This document shows positions 1 to 6,099 of a stretch of DNA of 11,722 nucleotides, in pieces. Position 1 is the stretch's first letter. Each line of letters starts with the position of its first letter. The notes beneath the pieces were generated by a model that was not told the DNA's origin, made no database searches, and saw only the letters and a program-made list of their open reading frames with translations. The position numbers and the translations under genes were made by a program. The DNA lies in assembly GCF_902489365.1 (NCBI RefSeq), contig NZ_CABTZR010000070.1, forward strand, positions 1 to 11,722. Direction: 5' to 3'. Source of the DNA: an uncultured Corynebacterium sp. (GTDB lineage Bacteria; Actinomycetota; Actinomycetes; Mycobacteriales; Mycobacteriaceae).

Positions 1-229
1 AGCCGATAATCCGGAAGCCGGAGTCTGGGCTCGCGCCCTCGGGGACAAACCAGGCCATGACCGCACCACCCCGGACCATGACGTGGCCGCCCGCTTCGGC
101 TGACCACTCGGCGGACTCATCCTGGCGGCTAAACCCCGCCTCAACGAGTCTGCGCGCTACCTCCTCAGCCGCGTGGTAGGAGGACGGGCTGGCGGCGATG
201 AAATCGAGAAAATCTTGTGTAGTGCTCAT
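1..229 (-). CDS. pepC: M18 family aminopeptidase (aspartyl aminopeptidase), N-terminal part
   Basis: Reading the minus strand from an ATG at 229 gives 76 codons with no stop before the window edge, so only the N-terminus is present. The protein begins MSTTQDFLDFIAASPSSYHA, which matches the start of M18 metallo-aminopeptidases (a short FxxFIxxSPxxxHA helix region before the first catalytic segment). Members of this family remove N-terminal aspartate or glutamate from peptides in the cytoplasm using two metal ions; the metal ligands would lie beyond the window and cannot be checked. It diverges from the nuclease gene at 305 with 75 bases between the two starts. No good Shine-Dalgarno is visible. 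A CAAGCT hexamer (236-241) lies 6 bases before the ATG, a poor match to the TAnnnT pattern seen at other genes here. The symbol follows the C. glutamicum locus as I recall it. Confidence 0.72.
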   Translation of the reverse strand, partial: MSTTQDFLDFIAASPSSYHAAEEVARRLVEAGFSRQDESAEWSAEAGGHVMVRGGAVMAWFVPEGASPDSGFRIIG

Positions 230-288
230 GCTTCCAGCTTGCCACGACCTGCCGGGTCATGCCGGAAGGACTGTGGGTGCCTATGCGC

Positions 289-294
289 TAGGCT
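289..294 (+). promoter_or_regulatory. Candidate -10 element of the RecB-like nuclease gene
   Basis: TAGGCT lies 10 bases before the ATG at 305. It fits the actinobacterial -10 pattern TAnnnT. Transcription would begin around 301-302 and leave a leader of only a few bases. No convincing -35 element is seen. Confidence 0.4.
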
Positions 295-304
295 GAGAAA
301 CATT

Positions 305-1108
305 ATGCCGAAACGACTAGCCCTCTCCCCCTCCCGTGCCTCCGACTACAAGCAATGCCCGCTGCTCTATCGCTTTCGGGCCATCGACAAGCTCCCCGAG
401 CCCAAGACGAAGGCACAGGTCAAGGGAACGCTGGTCCACGCCGTCCTGGAAAAGATGCACCAGCTATCCCGCGAGGAGCGCGACTACCCAGCCGCGGTGA
501 AGATGATCAAGCCAGAATGGGCGGTGATGCTTGAATCCGATCCCGAGCTGCGCGATCTGGTTCCTGAGGGCGAAGAACTCGACTTCTTCGTCGAAGCGCG
601 CGAGCTCATCAAGGGCTACTTCCAGATGGAAAACCCTCAGGGCTTCGACGCCCACGAGTGCGAAATGTACGTCGATACCGTTCTGCCCAACGGCGTGCCG
701 GTGCGCGGCTTCATCGACCGCGTAGACGTTGCCCCCACCGGCGAAGTGCGCGTGGTGGACTATAAGACCGGAAAGAAGCCGCTCCCCCGTTATTCCCAGG
801 ACGCGCAGTTCCAGATGAATTTCTACGCATTGGTGTACTGGCGGCTGCTCGGCACCATCCCCACGCAGTTGCGGTTGATGTACCTCAAGGTACTGGACTC
901 TATGTTCCTCACGCCGGGACCGGAGGAACTGGAATACTTCGAGCGCGACCTAGGCGAGCTCTGGGCCAAAATCGAAGGCGATGGCAAGGCCGGAGATTTC
1001 AGGCCGAAGACGTCAAAGCTGTGCGGTTGGTGCTCGTTCCAAGACCTCTGCCCGGCTTTTGGCGGAACGCCACCCGAGTATCCCGGGTGGCCCGACCAGA
1101 CCGAGTAG
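305..1108 (+). CDS. RecB/Cas4-like PD-(D/E)XK nuclease with putative [4Fe-4S] cluster
   Basis: A 267-residue protein of the standalone RecB-family exonuclease type (PDDEXK_1). The nuclease core is visible: His45 in GTLVHAVLE, an acidic stretch around 118-120, Asp138 in GFIDRVD, Asp152 and Lys154 in VDYKTG, and a Q-x3-Y motif at 170-174. Four cysteines, Cys18 near the N-terminus and Cys240, Cys243 and Cys249 near the C-terminus, have the spacing of the iron-sulfur cluster that staples this fold in AddB and Cas4. No helicase domain is present. The family cuts DNA ends and is generally tied to repair, but the precise job of the actinobacterial form is not known to me. The ATG at 305 is chosen because homology starts at MPKRLALSPSRASDYKQCP; the frame is open further upstream to 173, but that part looks non-coding and would overlap the divergent aminopeptidase. 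It converges with fhs. Confidence 0.85.
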   Translation: MPKRLALSPSRASDYKQCPLLYRFRAIDKLPEPKTKAQVKGTLVHAVLEKMHQLSREERDYPAAVKMIKPEWAVMLESDPELRDLVPEGEELDFFVEARELIKGYFQMENPQGFDAHECEMYVDTVLPNGVPVRGFIDRVDVAPTGEVRVVDYKTGKKPLPRYSQDAQFQMNFYALVYWRLLGTIPTQLRLMYLKVLDSMFLTPGPEELEYFERDLGELWAKIEGDGKAGDFRPKTSKLCGWCSFQDLCPAFGGTPPEYPGWPDQTE

Positions 1109-1111
1109 ATT

Positions 1112-1132
1112 GCGCTGCGTAGACCGCACCGC
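1112..1132. terminator. Imperfect hairpin between the convergent nuclease and fhs ends
   Basis: GCGCTGCG (1112-1119) and CGCACCGC (1125-1132) can pair over 8 positions with one mismatch and a 5-base loop. The hairpin sits in the 27-base gap between the two convergent stop codons. It has no T tract on either side, so a role as a bidirectional terminator is only a guess. Confidence 0.25.
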
Positions 1133-1135
1133 GGC

Positions 1136-2803
1136 TTAGAACAAGCCAGAGATCGAACCGTCAGCGGCAACATCGATGTTGTTCGCTGCGGGCTTCTTCG
1201 GCAGGCCCGGCATGGTCATGACGTCACCGGTTAGGGCAACGATGAAACCAGCGCCGGTGCGCGGCTGCAGTTCGCGGACGTGGAGGACGTGGCTTTCCGG
1301 AGCGCCGAGCTGGCTGGGATCATCGGAGAAGGAGTACTGGGTCTTAGAGATAACGACGGGGAATTTCTCCCAGCCGTTGTCCTTGATGTACTTCAAGTCC
1401 TTGAGAGCCTTGGAAGAATACTCCACCCGCTCGGCGCGGTAAATTTCCGTGGCGATGGTCTCGACGGATGCCTCGATACCATCGGCAGGATCGTAAAGCT
1501 GGTGAGAGGAGCCTTCGGAGAGGCTGTCCAAAAGGCGCTCAGCCAGCGCGGTGGCGCCGGCGCCACCCTTCGCCCACACCTCTGCTTCTTCGAGCGCGAC
1601 GTTAAAGTCTGCCGCCCATTGGCGCATGAACTCGCGCTCGGCATCGGTATCGCTGCCGAAGAGGTTGAGGGCCACCACTGGGGTCAGACCAAACTTGCGG
1701 AGGTTCTCCACGTGGCGTTCCAGGTTCACGACACCCTTCTTCAACGCCTCCAGGTTCTCCGTGGTGAGCTCCTCACGTGGCTGGCCACCGTTGTACTTCT
1801 GGGAACGGATTGTCGCCACGACGACTGCTCCGGCGACGTCGAGCTCACCGAAGCGGGACTTGACGTCGAGGAATTTCTCACCGCCGAGGTCCGCACCGAA
1901 ACCAGCCTCCGTGAGGACGATATCGCCGAAGCGCATCGCGGTCTGGGTAGCGAGAAGCGTGTTGCAGCCGTGAGCGATGTTGGCAAAGGGTCCACCGTGG
2001 ACGAAGGCCGGAGTGCCGCCGAGGGTTTGCACCAAGTTGGGGTTCAGCGCATCGCGCATCAGCGCTGTGAGCGCGCCTTCTGCCCCCAATTCGCGGGCAG
2101 TGACCGGCTTCTGGTCATAGGTGTAACCCACGGTGATGTCGCCGAGGCGCTTCTTCAGGTCTGCCAAGTCGGTGGCGAGTCCCAGGATGGCCATGATTTC
2201 GGATGCCGCGGTAATGGTGAAACCGGTCTCCCCCGGTACACCGTGGGCCGGGCCGCCAAGACCGGTGACGACATTGCGCAGCGCGCGGTCATTGACGTCG
2301 ATACAGCGCTGCCACGTGATGCGACGCGGATCGATGTTGAGGGCGTTGCCTTGGTGGATGTGGTTATCAATGATGGCGGCCAAAGTATTGGTTGCCGCAG
2401 AGATGGCGTGGAAGTCACCCGTGAAGTGGAGGTTGATGTCCTCCATAGGGACAACCTGGGAGTAGCCGCCTCCTGCGGCACCTCCCTTGATGCCCATGAC
2501 GGGACCCTGGGAAGGCTCGCGCAGCGCTACGATAGCCTTCTTCCCCAGCTGGGTGAGGGCATCGGTCAAACCGATAAGTACAGTGGATTTGCCCTCACCT
2601 GCTGGAGTCGGCGAGACACCAGTAACGAGGACGAGTTTGCCGTTGGCGGGGGTATCCCCAACTTGGGTGATATCTACCTTGGCTTTGTTCTGCCCATAAG
2701 GGATAAGAGCGGGCGCTGGGATACCGGCGCGGGCGGCAATATCAGTGATGGGTTCGAGCTGGTGGGCTTGGGCGATCTCAACATCAGAAGGTTGTGTAGT
2801 CAT
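1136..2803 (-). CDS. fhs: Formate-tetrahydrofolate ligase
   Basis: The enzyme joins formate to tetrahydrofolate at the cost of ATP, making 10-formyl-THF for the cytoplasmic one-carbon pool (purines, formyl-Met and, after further steps, serine). The 555-residue length is normal for the family. Visible motifs are the P-loop PTPAGEGKST (residues 65-74), the segment REPSQGPVMGIKGGAAGGG just after it, the family signature PMEDINLHFTGDFHAI (119-134), and FVHGGPFANIAHGCN further on. I take the ATG at 2803 as start. A GTG two codons upstream (2809) is possible, but the ATG is preceded at 7 bases by TAAGCT, a -10-like hexamer, which would give a leaderless transcript. It follows dcuA on the same strand with a 62-base AT-rich gap, so it may also be reached by read-through. 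No pyruvate-formate lyase or other formate source is in the window. Confidence 0.95.
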   Translation of the reverse strand: MTTQPSDVEIAQAHQLEPITDIAARAGIPAPALIPYGQNKAKVDITQVGDTPANGKLVLVTGVSPTPAGEGKSTVLIGLTDALTQLGKKAIVALREPSQGPVMGIKGGAAGGGYSQVVPMEDINLHFTGDFHAISAATNTLAAIIDNHIHQGNALNIDPRRITWQRCIDVNDRALRNVVTGLGGPAHGVPGETGFTITAASEIMAILGLATDLADLKKRLGDITVGYTYDQKPVTARELGAEGALTALMRDALNPNLVQTLGGTPAFVHGGPFANIAHGCNTLLATQTAMRFGDIVLTEAGFGADLGGEKFLDVKSRFGELDVAGAVVVATIRSQKYNGGQPREELTTENLEALKKGVVNLERHVENLRKFGLTPVVALNLFGSDTDAEREFMRQWAADFNVALEEAEVWAKGGAGATALAERLLDSLSEGSSHQLYDPADGIEASVETIATEIYRAERVEYSSKALKDLKYIKDNGWEKFPVVISKTQYSFSDDPSQLGAPESHVLHVRELQPRTGAGFIVALTGDVMTMPGLPKKPAANNIDVAADGSISGLF

Positions 2804-2810
2804 GCCCACC

Positions 2811-2816
2811 AGCTTA
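2811..2816 (-). promoter_or_regulatory. Candidate -10 element of fhs, overlapped by a 12-base palindrome
   Basis: On the minus strand TAAGCT ends 7 bases before the ATG at 2803, which is the spacing of a leaderless actinobacterial promoter. The perfect palindrome TTAGCGCGCTAA (2814-2825) overlaps its upstream half and could be an operator. No good -35 element is seen. Confidence 0.42.
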
Positions 2817-2865
2817 GCGCGCTAAAGAAGTGTCTTGAGCAAAATCAAATAATTTTTTGATAATG

Positions 2866-4173
2866 CTAGAGAACGACTGCGCCGATGGCGTAGCACAGGA
2901 GAACCGACAAGGCGATGCTCACAGTGCCAGGAATGATGAACGGGTGGTTGAAGACAGCCTTTCCGATGCGGGTCGAGCCAGTGTCATCCATTTCAACGGC
3001 CGCCAACAGGGTCGGGTACGTCGGCAGAATGAACAGAGCGGATACCGCGGGGAAGGCAGCGACTGCGGTCAGCGGGTTGACGCCAAGGGCCAGGGCCGCA
3101 GGCATGAGAGCCTTGGTGGTGGCTGCCTGGGAGTACAGCAGCGCCGCAGCAAAGAAGAGCACGATAGCCAGCAACCATGGGGCGGACTCAATGATGGACC
3201 CGGAAATGGCCTGGATGTCCTCCATGTAGTGGTTAATCAGCGTGGTGCCCAACCAGGCCACACCAAGCACACAGATACAGGCAGACATGCCAGACTTGAA
3301 CACTGGGGTGTTGAGAACATCGCCAGCGGAGATCTTGGTGATCATGACGATGAGGGTTGCAGCGGTGAGCATCACCGTCATGATGGCTTCGTTACGGGGC
3401 AGAGTCGGCTCTTCGATGAGTCCTACCTGGGAGGAGGTCAGGGTGGCCCACAGCATGACGATAACGATGGAAACCAGGAAGATGATGACGGAGGTCTTGG
3501 CACCCTGCACCGGGCTGTAGTTGTGGGAGCCCTGCGGTACCTTCACCAGGCCCTGGGCCTTGCGTTCTTGGTAAACGGGATCATCCTCGAGCTCAGCGCC
3601 TGATCGGTTGGCAATCCAGGCGGCAGGGAAAATGGAGAGGAACGTTGCAGGAATGACCACGGCGAGGATCTGCAAATAGCCCACACCCATGGGCTCCAAC
3701 AGGGAGGCGAGCAAGACTACGGCCGCAGAGATAGGTGAGGCACAGATGGCCATCTGCGAGGAAACAACCGCGATGGACAACGGGCGTGAGGGCCGGACCT
3801 TGCCTTCCTTAGCTACCTCGACGATAACCGGGAGCGTGGAAAAAGCGGTGTGTCCAGTGCCTGCCAGAACGGTCATCAGCCACGTGACGACTGGGGCGTA
3901 GAACGTGATCTTCTTCGGGTTTTTACGAAGGAATTTCTCTGCCAAGTAGACCAGATAGTCCATGCCACCGGCGCGTTGCATGGCAGCGATGGCCGCGATA
4001 ACGGTCATGATGATGCCGATGACATCGAAGGGGATATCTTCGCGGGTGACGGGGACGCCGGTGAGGCCCAAAAGTAGAACGCCCAAGCCGCCGGCCATAC
4101 CAATGCCGATTGAACCGATTCGGGCACCGAGATAGATCGCCGCAAGGACGATGAGGATGTGCACTACAACCAT
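2866..4173 (-). CDS. dcuA: C4-dicarboxylate transporter, DcuA type
   Basis: A 435-residue, strongly hydrophobic protein of the Dcu family, which exchanges or takes up aspartate, fumarate, malate and succinate in the cytoplasmic membrane. It looks closer to E. coli DcuA (433 residues) than DcuB, judged from memory of both: shared stretches include GARIGSIGIGMAGGLGVL (16-33), IPFDVIGIIM near 47-56, LAGTGHTAFSTLPVI (103-117), ASPISAAVV (145-153), GMSACICVLGVAWLG (295-309), LLYSQAATTKALMP (345-358), FILPTYPT (381-388) and MDDTGSTRIGK (395-405). About ten or more membrane helices can be placed, with a hydrophilic loop around 190-225. The ATG at 4173 has a good Shine-Dalgarno, GGAG, 7 bases upstream. 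The gene lies downstream of aspA on the same strand, as in E. coli, but here a terminator and a roughly 300-base control region separate them, so it probably has its own promoter. Confidence 0.92.
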   Translation of the reverse strand: MVVVHILIVLAAIYLGARIGSIGIGMAGGLGVLLLGLTGVPVTREDIPFDVIGIIMTVIAAIAAMQRAGGMDYLVYLAEKFLRKNPKKITFYAPVVTWLMTVLAGTGHTAFSTLPVIVEVAKEGKVRPSRPLSIAVVSSQMAICASPISAAVVLLASLLEPMGVGYLQILAVVIPATFLSIFPAAWIANRSGAELEDDPVYQERKAQGLVKVPQGSHNYSPVQGAKTSVIIFLVSIVIVMLWATLTSSQVGLIEEPTLPRNEAIMTVMLTAATLIVMITKISAGDVLNTPVFKSGMSACICVLGVAWLGTTLINHYMEDIQAISGSIIESAPWLLAIVLFFAAALLYSQAATTKALMPAALALGVNPLTAVAAFPAVSALFILPTYPTLLAAVEMDDTGSTRIGKAVFNHPFIIPGTVSIALSVLLCYAIGAVVL

Positions 4174-4190
4174 TGTGTAACTCCAATATG

Positions 4191-4205
4191 TGCAGTTGAA
4201 CTGCA
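4191..4205. promoter_or_regulatory. 15-base palindrome next to the dcuA ribosome-binding site
   Basis: TGCAGTT-G-AACTGCA is a perfect inverted repeat with 7-base arms around one central base. It starts 18 bases upstream of the dcuA ATG, just before the GGAG at 4181-4184. It could be an operator for a dimeric regulator that blocks transcription. As RNA the one-base loop is too tight for a full hairpin, so a DNA role is more likely. Confidence 0.4.
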
Positions 4206-4310
4206 GTATGGGTGGTAATTCGCGCGGCGGTCAGAACACGACCATGGCGCGAGAACTGACAGTTTTTATTCTTCCCTATTGGTGTGGCTTTAGCGAGTAT
4301 TCAGGCCCGA

Positions 4311-4328
4311 TTGTGTCCGTTTACACAA
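4311..4328. promoter_or_regulatory. CRP/GlxR-like binding site upstream of dcuA
   Basis: TTGTGT-CCGTTT-ACACAA has perfect 6-base arms. It contains TGTG-N8-CACA (4312-4327), the core spacing of the consensus for GlxR, the CRP-family cAMP-responsive regulator of corynebacteria. The centre lies about 146 bases before the dcuA start codon. The central bases differ from the full consensus (TGTGAnnTAnnTCACA), so affinity may be modest. Confidence 0.45.
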
Positions 4329-4380
4329 AAGTGCGCACCGGCGGCTCGCGCTCGAGAGGGTGCGATACTCGGTGTGGTTG

Positions 4381-4431
4381 AAAACGGGCACACGCCCGCG
4401 CCGCCATCATTGAGGCAGCGCGGGCGTGTGC
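4381..4431 (-). terminator. Rho-independent terminator of aspA
   Basis: Perfect 14-base arms, GCACACGCCCGCGC (4388-4401) and its complement (4418-4431), enclose a 16-base loop. On the minus strand the stem is followed by CCCGTTTT, a short T tract. It begins 44 bases after the aspA stop codon. This should separate aspA transcription from dcuA. Confidence 0.78.
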
Positions 4432-4475
4432 TGTACAGCATGAGCGATTCGCTCTCGCTAGTGCTGGGCGACGAT

Positions 4476-6008
4476 TTATTCGTCGATGTAGAGCTGGCCG
4501 CGGAACTCTGGGTGCATGAGGTTTTCCACGGACAGAACCTTGTTGAGGGTTTCCTCGTCGAGCAGGCCCTTCTCCAGAACCAGTTCCTTGACACCCTTGC
4601 CAGTCTTCAGGGACTCCTTGGCAATGAGGTCACCGTTGTGGTGGCCGATGAACGGGTTCAGGTAGGTGACGATACCGATGGAGTTCTCCACATAAGCACG
4701 GCAGACATCAGCATTGGCGGTAATACCCTCAACGCACTTCTCACGCAGGGTATCCACGGCATTGCCCATGATGCGGATGGACTGGAACAGTGCCTCACCG
4801 ATCACCGGCTCCATGACGTTGAGCTGCAGCTGGCCTGCCTCAGCGGCCATGGTGACGACGTGGTCGTTGCCGAAGATCTTGAAGCAGACCTGGTTGACAA
4901 CCTCCGGGATAACCGGGTTGACCTTACCCGGCATGATGGAGGAACCAGCCTGACGCGGCGGGAGGTTGATTTCTGCCAGGCCAGCGCGGGGGCCAGACGA
5001 CAGCAGGCGCAGGTCATTACAAATCTTGGCCAACTTCATCGCAGCGCGCTTAATCGTGGAGTGCAGGAGCACGTAGGCACCGCAGTCCGAGGTTGCTTCG
5101 ATAAGGTCGCGCGCGGTCTTGATTTCCAGACCGGTGACCTCAGACAGCGCGGCGGTGACCTGGTGGCGGTAGCCAGCCGGGGTGTTCACGCCGGTACCGA
5201 TAGCGGTGGCGCCCAGGTTGATCTCCAGCAGGCGCTTCTGGGCATCGCGCAGGATGGCCTGCTCCTCGGCCAGGTTGTGTGCGAAGGCCTTGAACTCATC
5301 ACCGAGGGTCATCGGGACGGCGTCCTGCAGCTGGGTGCGGCCCATCTTCAGAATGTCAACGAATTCATTGCCCTTGGCGTGGAACGCTGCCTGAAGCTCA
5401 TCGATGCGCGCGATGAGGTCCTCCATGGCGTAGTAGATGCCCAGGCGGAATCCGGTCGGGTACGCATCGTTGGTGGACTGGGACATGTTGACGTCATCGT
5501 TCGGGTTGATGACGTCGTAGGCGCCCTTCTCCTCACCTAGGTGCTCGAGAGCCAGGTTGGCCACGACCTCGTTGGTGTTCATGTTTAGCGAGGTGCCGGC
5601 GCCACCCTGGAAGACATCCAACGGGAACTGGTCCATGCAGCGGCCCTCTTCCAGGATCTGGTCACACGCCCAGATGATTGCCTCTGCCTTCTTCTTGGGA
5701 AGGACGTGCAGACGGCGGTTCGCCATCGCAGTGGCCTTCTTGACCTGCACCATACCGCGGATGAAATCCGGGATGGTGTTGATGGTCACGTAGGAAATCT
5801 GGAAGTTCTCGATAGCGCGCAGCGTATGAACGCCGTAGTACGCATCGCTCGGAACCTCCACGGAGCCGAGAAGATCAGTCTCAGTACGCGTCTTCTTGCT
5901 GGACGGGGACTTGGGAGCCTTGTTGGTGGCTTTTTCCTCGACCTGAGACTTTACGTCCTTGGTCTCCTTGGCCTCCGGCTGAGCATCCTTCTTAGTTGTC
6001 TTTGCCAT
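4476..6008 (-). CDS. aspA: Aspartate ammonia-lyase with long Lys-rich N-terminal extension
   Basis: This cytoplasmic enzyme converts L-aspartate to fumarate and ammonia. The protein has 510 residues, compared with about 478 in E. coli. The catalytic body starts at about residue 44 (TDLLGSVEVPSDAYYGVHTLRA) and carries the superfamily segments GAGTSLNMNTNEV (136-148), MSQSTND (175-181) and the signature loop GSSIMPGKVNP (355-365). Residues 1-43 are a charged extension with 11 lysines in the first 40 positions plus Ala, Glu, Ser and Thr, predicted disordered by its composition; I recall a comparable extension in C. glutamicum AspA. The start is firm: the ATG at 6008 has AAGGAG 9 bases upstream, and no later ATG exists before residue 87. 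The gene follows hisG by 91 bases and ends at a strong terminator. Its product can feed the neighbouring DcuA exchanger. A possible leader hairpin is listed separately. Confidence 0.96.
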   Translation of the reverse strand: MAKTTKKDAQPEAKETKDVKSQVEEKATNKAPKSPSSKKTRTETDLLGSVEVPSDAYYGVHTLRAIENFQISYVTINTIPDFIRGMVQVKKATAMANRRLHVLPKKKAEAIIWACDQILEEGRCMDQFPLDVFQGGAGTSLNMNTNEVVANLALEHLGEEKGAYDVINPNDDVNMSQSTNDAYPTGFRLGIYYAMEDLIARIDELQAAFHAKGNEFVDILKMGRTQLQDAVPMTLGDEFKAFAHNLAEEQAILRDAQKRLLEINLGATAIGTGVNTPAGYRHQVTAALSEVTGLEIKTARDLIEATSDCGAYVLLHSTIKRAAMKLAKICNDLRLLSSGPRAGLAEINLPPRQAGSSIMPGKVNPVIPEVVNQVCFKIFGNDHVVTMAAEAGQLQLNVMEPVIGEALFQSIRIMGNAVDTLREKCVEGITANADVCRAYVENSIGIVTYLNPFIGHHNGDLIAKESLKTGKGVKELVLEKGLLDEETLNKVLSVENLMHPEFRGQLYIDE

Positions 6009-6009
6009 C

Positions 6010-6057
6010 GGGGCTGACTCCTTGCATAAAAATCGAAGAACGATGATGGTCAGCCCC
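6010..6057 (-). promoter_or_regulatory. Inverted repeat in the aspA leader, overlapping the Shine-Dalgarno region
   Basis: GGGGCTGAC (6010-6018) and GTCAGCCCC (6049-6057) are perfect 9-base complements 30 bases apart. In the mRNA the 3' arm would lie between the AAGGAG and the AUG. A small inner stem ATCG/CGAT (6032-6035 with 6041-6044) fits in the loop. A competing stem, ACGATG (6040-6045) with CATCGT (6058-6063), shares bases with the first arm. Whether the RNA contains both arms depends on the unknown transcription start; it may instead be an operator. Confidence 0.33.
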
Positions 6058-6058
6058 C

Positions 6059-6064
6059 ATCGTA
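6059..6064 (-). promoter_or_regulatory. Possible -10 element of aspA
   Basis: TACGAT on the minus strand fits TAnnnT and would put the transcription start around 6052, giving a leader of some 45 bases with the AAGGAG site inside. No clear -35 is present. If this is the real promoter, the upstream arm of the leader repeat would be only partly transcribed. Confidence 0.25.
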
Positions 6065-6099
6065 GCTAGGGGCCCGAATAAAATGCTTGGATTCTCCCC

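Larger units (their letters stand above)
4174..4475. other. 302-base intergenic region between aspA and dcuA
   Basis: No gene is supported here. From the aspA side it holds the aspA terminator hairpin, an 18-base CRP/GlxR-like palindrome (4311-4328), an AT-rich stretch around 4261-4280 that could carry a -10 element for dcuA, a 15-base palindrome (4191-4205) and the dcuA Shine-Dalgarno (4181-4184). The exact promoter cannot be fixed by eye. Confidence 0.7.

Noticed and set aside
1069..1091. 8-base stem with 7-base loop (GCCACCCG/CGGGTGGC) near the 3' end of the nuclease gene considered as a terminator
   Set aside because: It lies inside the coding region and has no T tract after it. GC-rich coding DNA often holds such stems.
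305..1108. Nuclease considered as Cas4 of a CRISPR system
   Set aside because: No CRISPR repeats or other cas genes are in the window, and the neighbours are housekeeping genes.
1280..2860. Long open frame of 526 codons on the plus strand opposite fhs
   Set aside because: It is the antisense shadow of fhs, which has complete family motifs. The plus-strand translation has no recognisable domain and is an artefact of high-GC codon usage.
2857..3603. 248-codon plus-strand frame opposite dcuA
   Set aside because: His/Gly/Asp-rich translation typical of the reverse of a membrane-protein gene; dcuA on the other strand is clear.
4284..5540. 418-codon plus-strand frame opposite aspA
   Set aside because: Antisense shadow of aspA with no domain features; it also runs through the aspA terminator.
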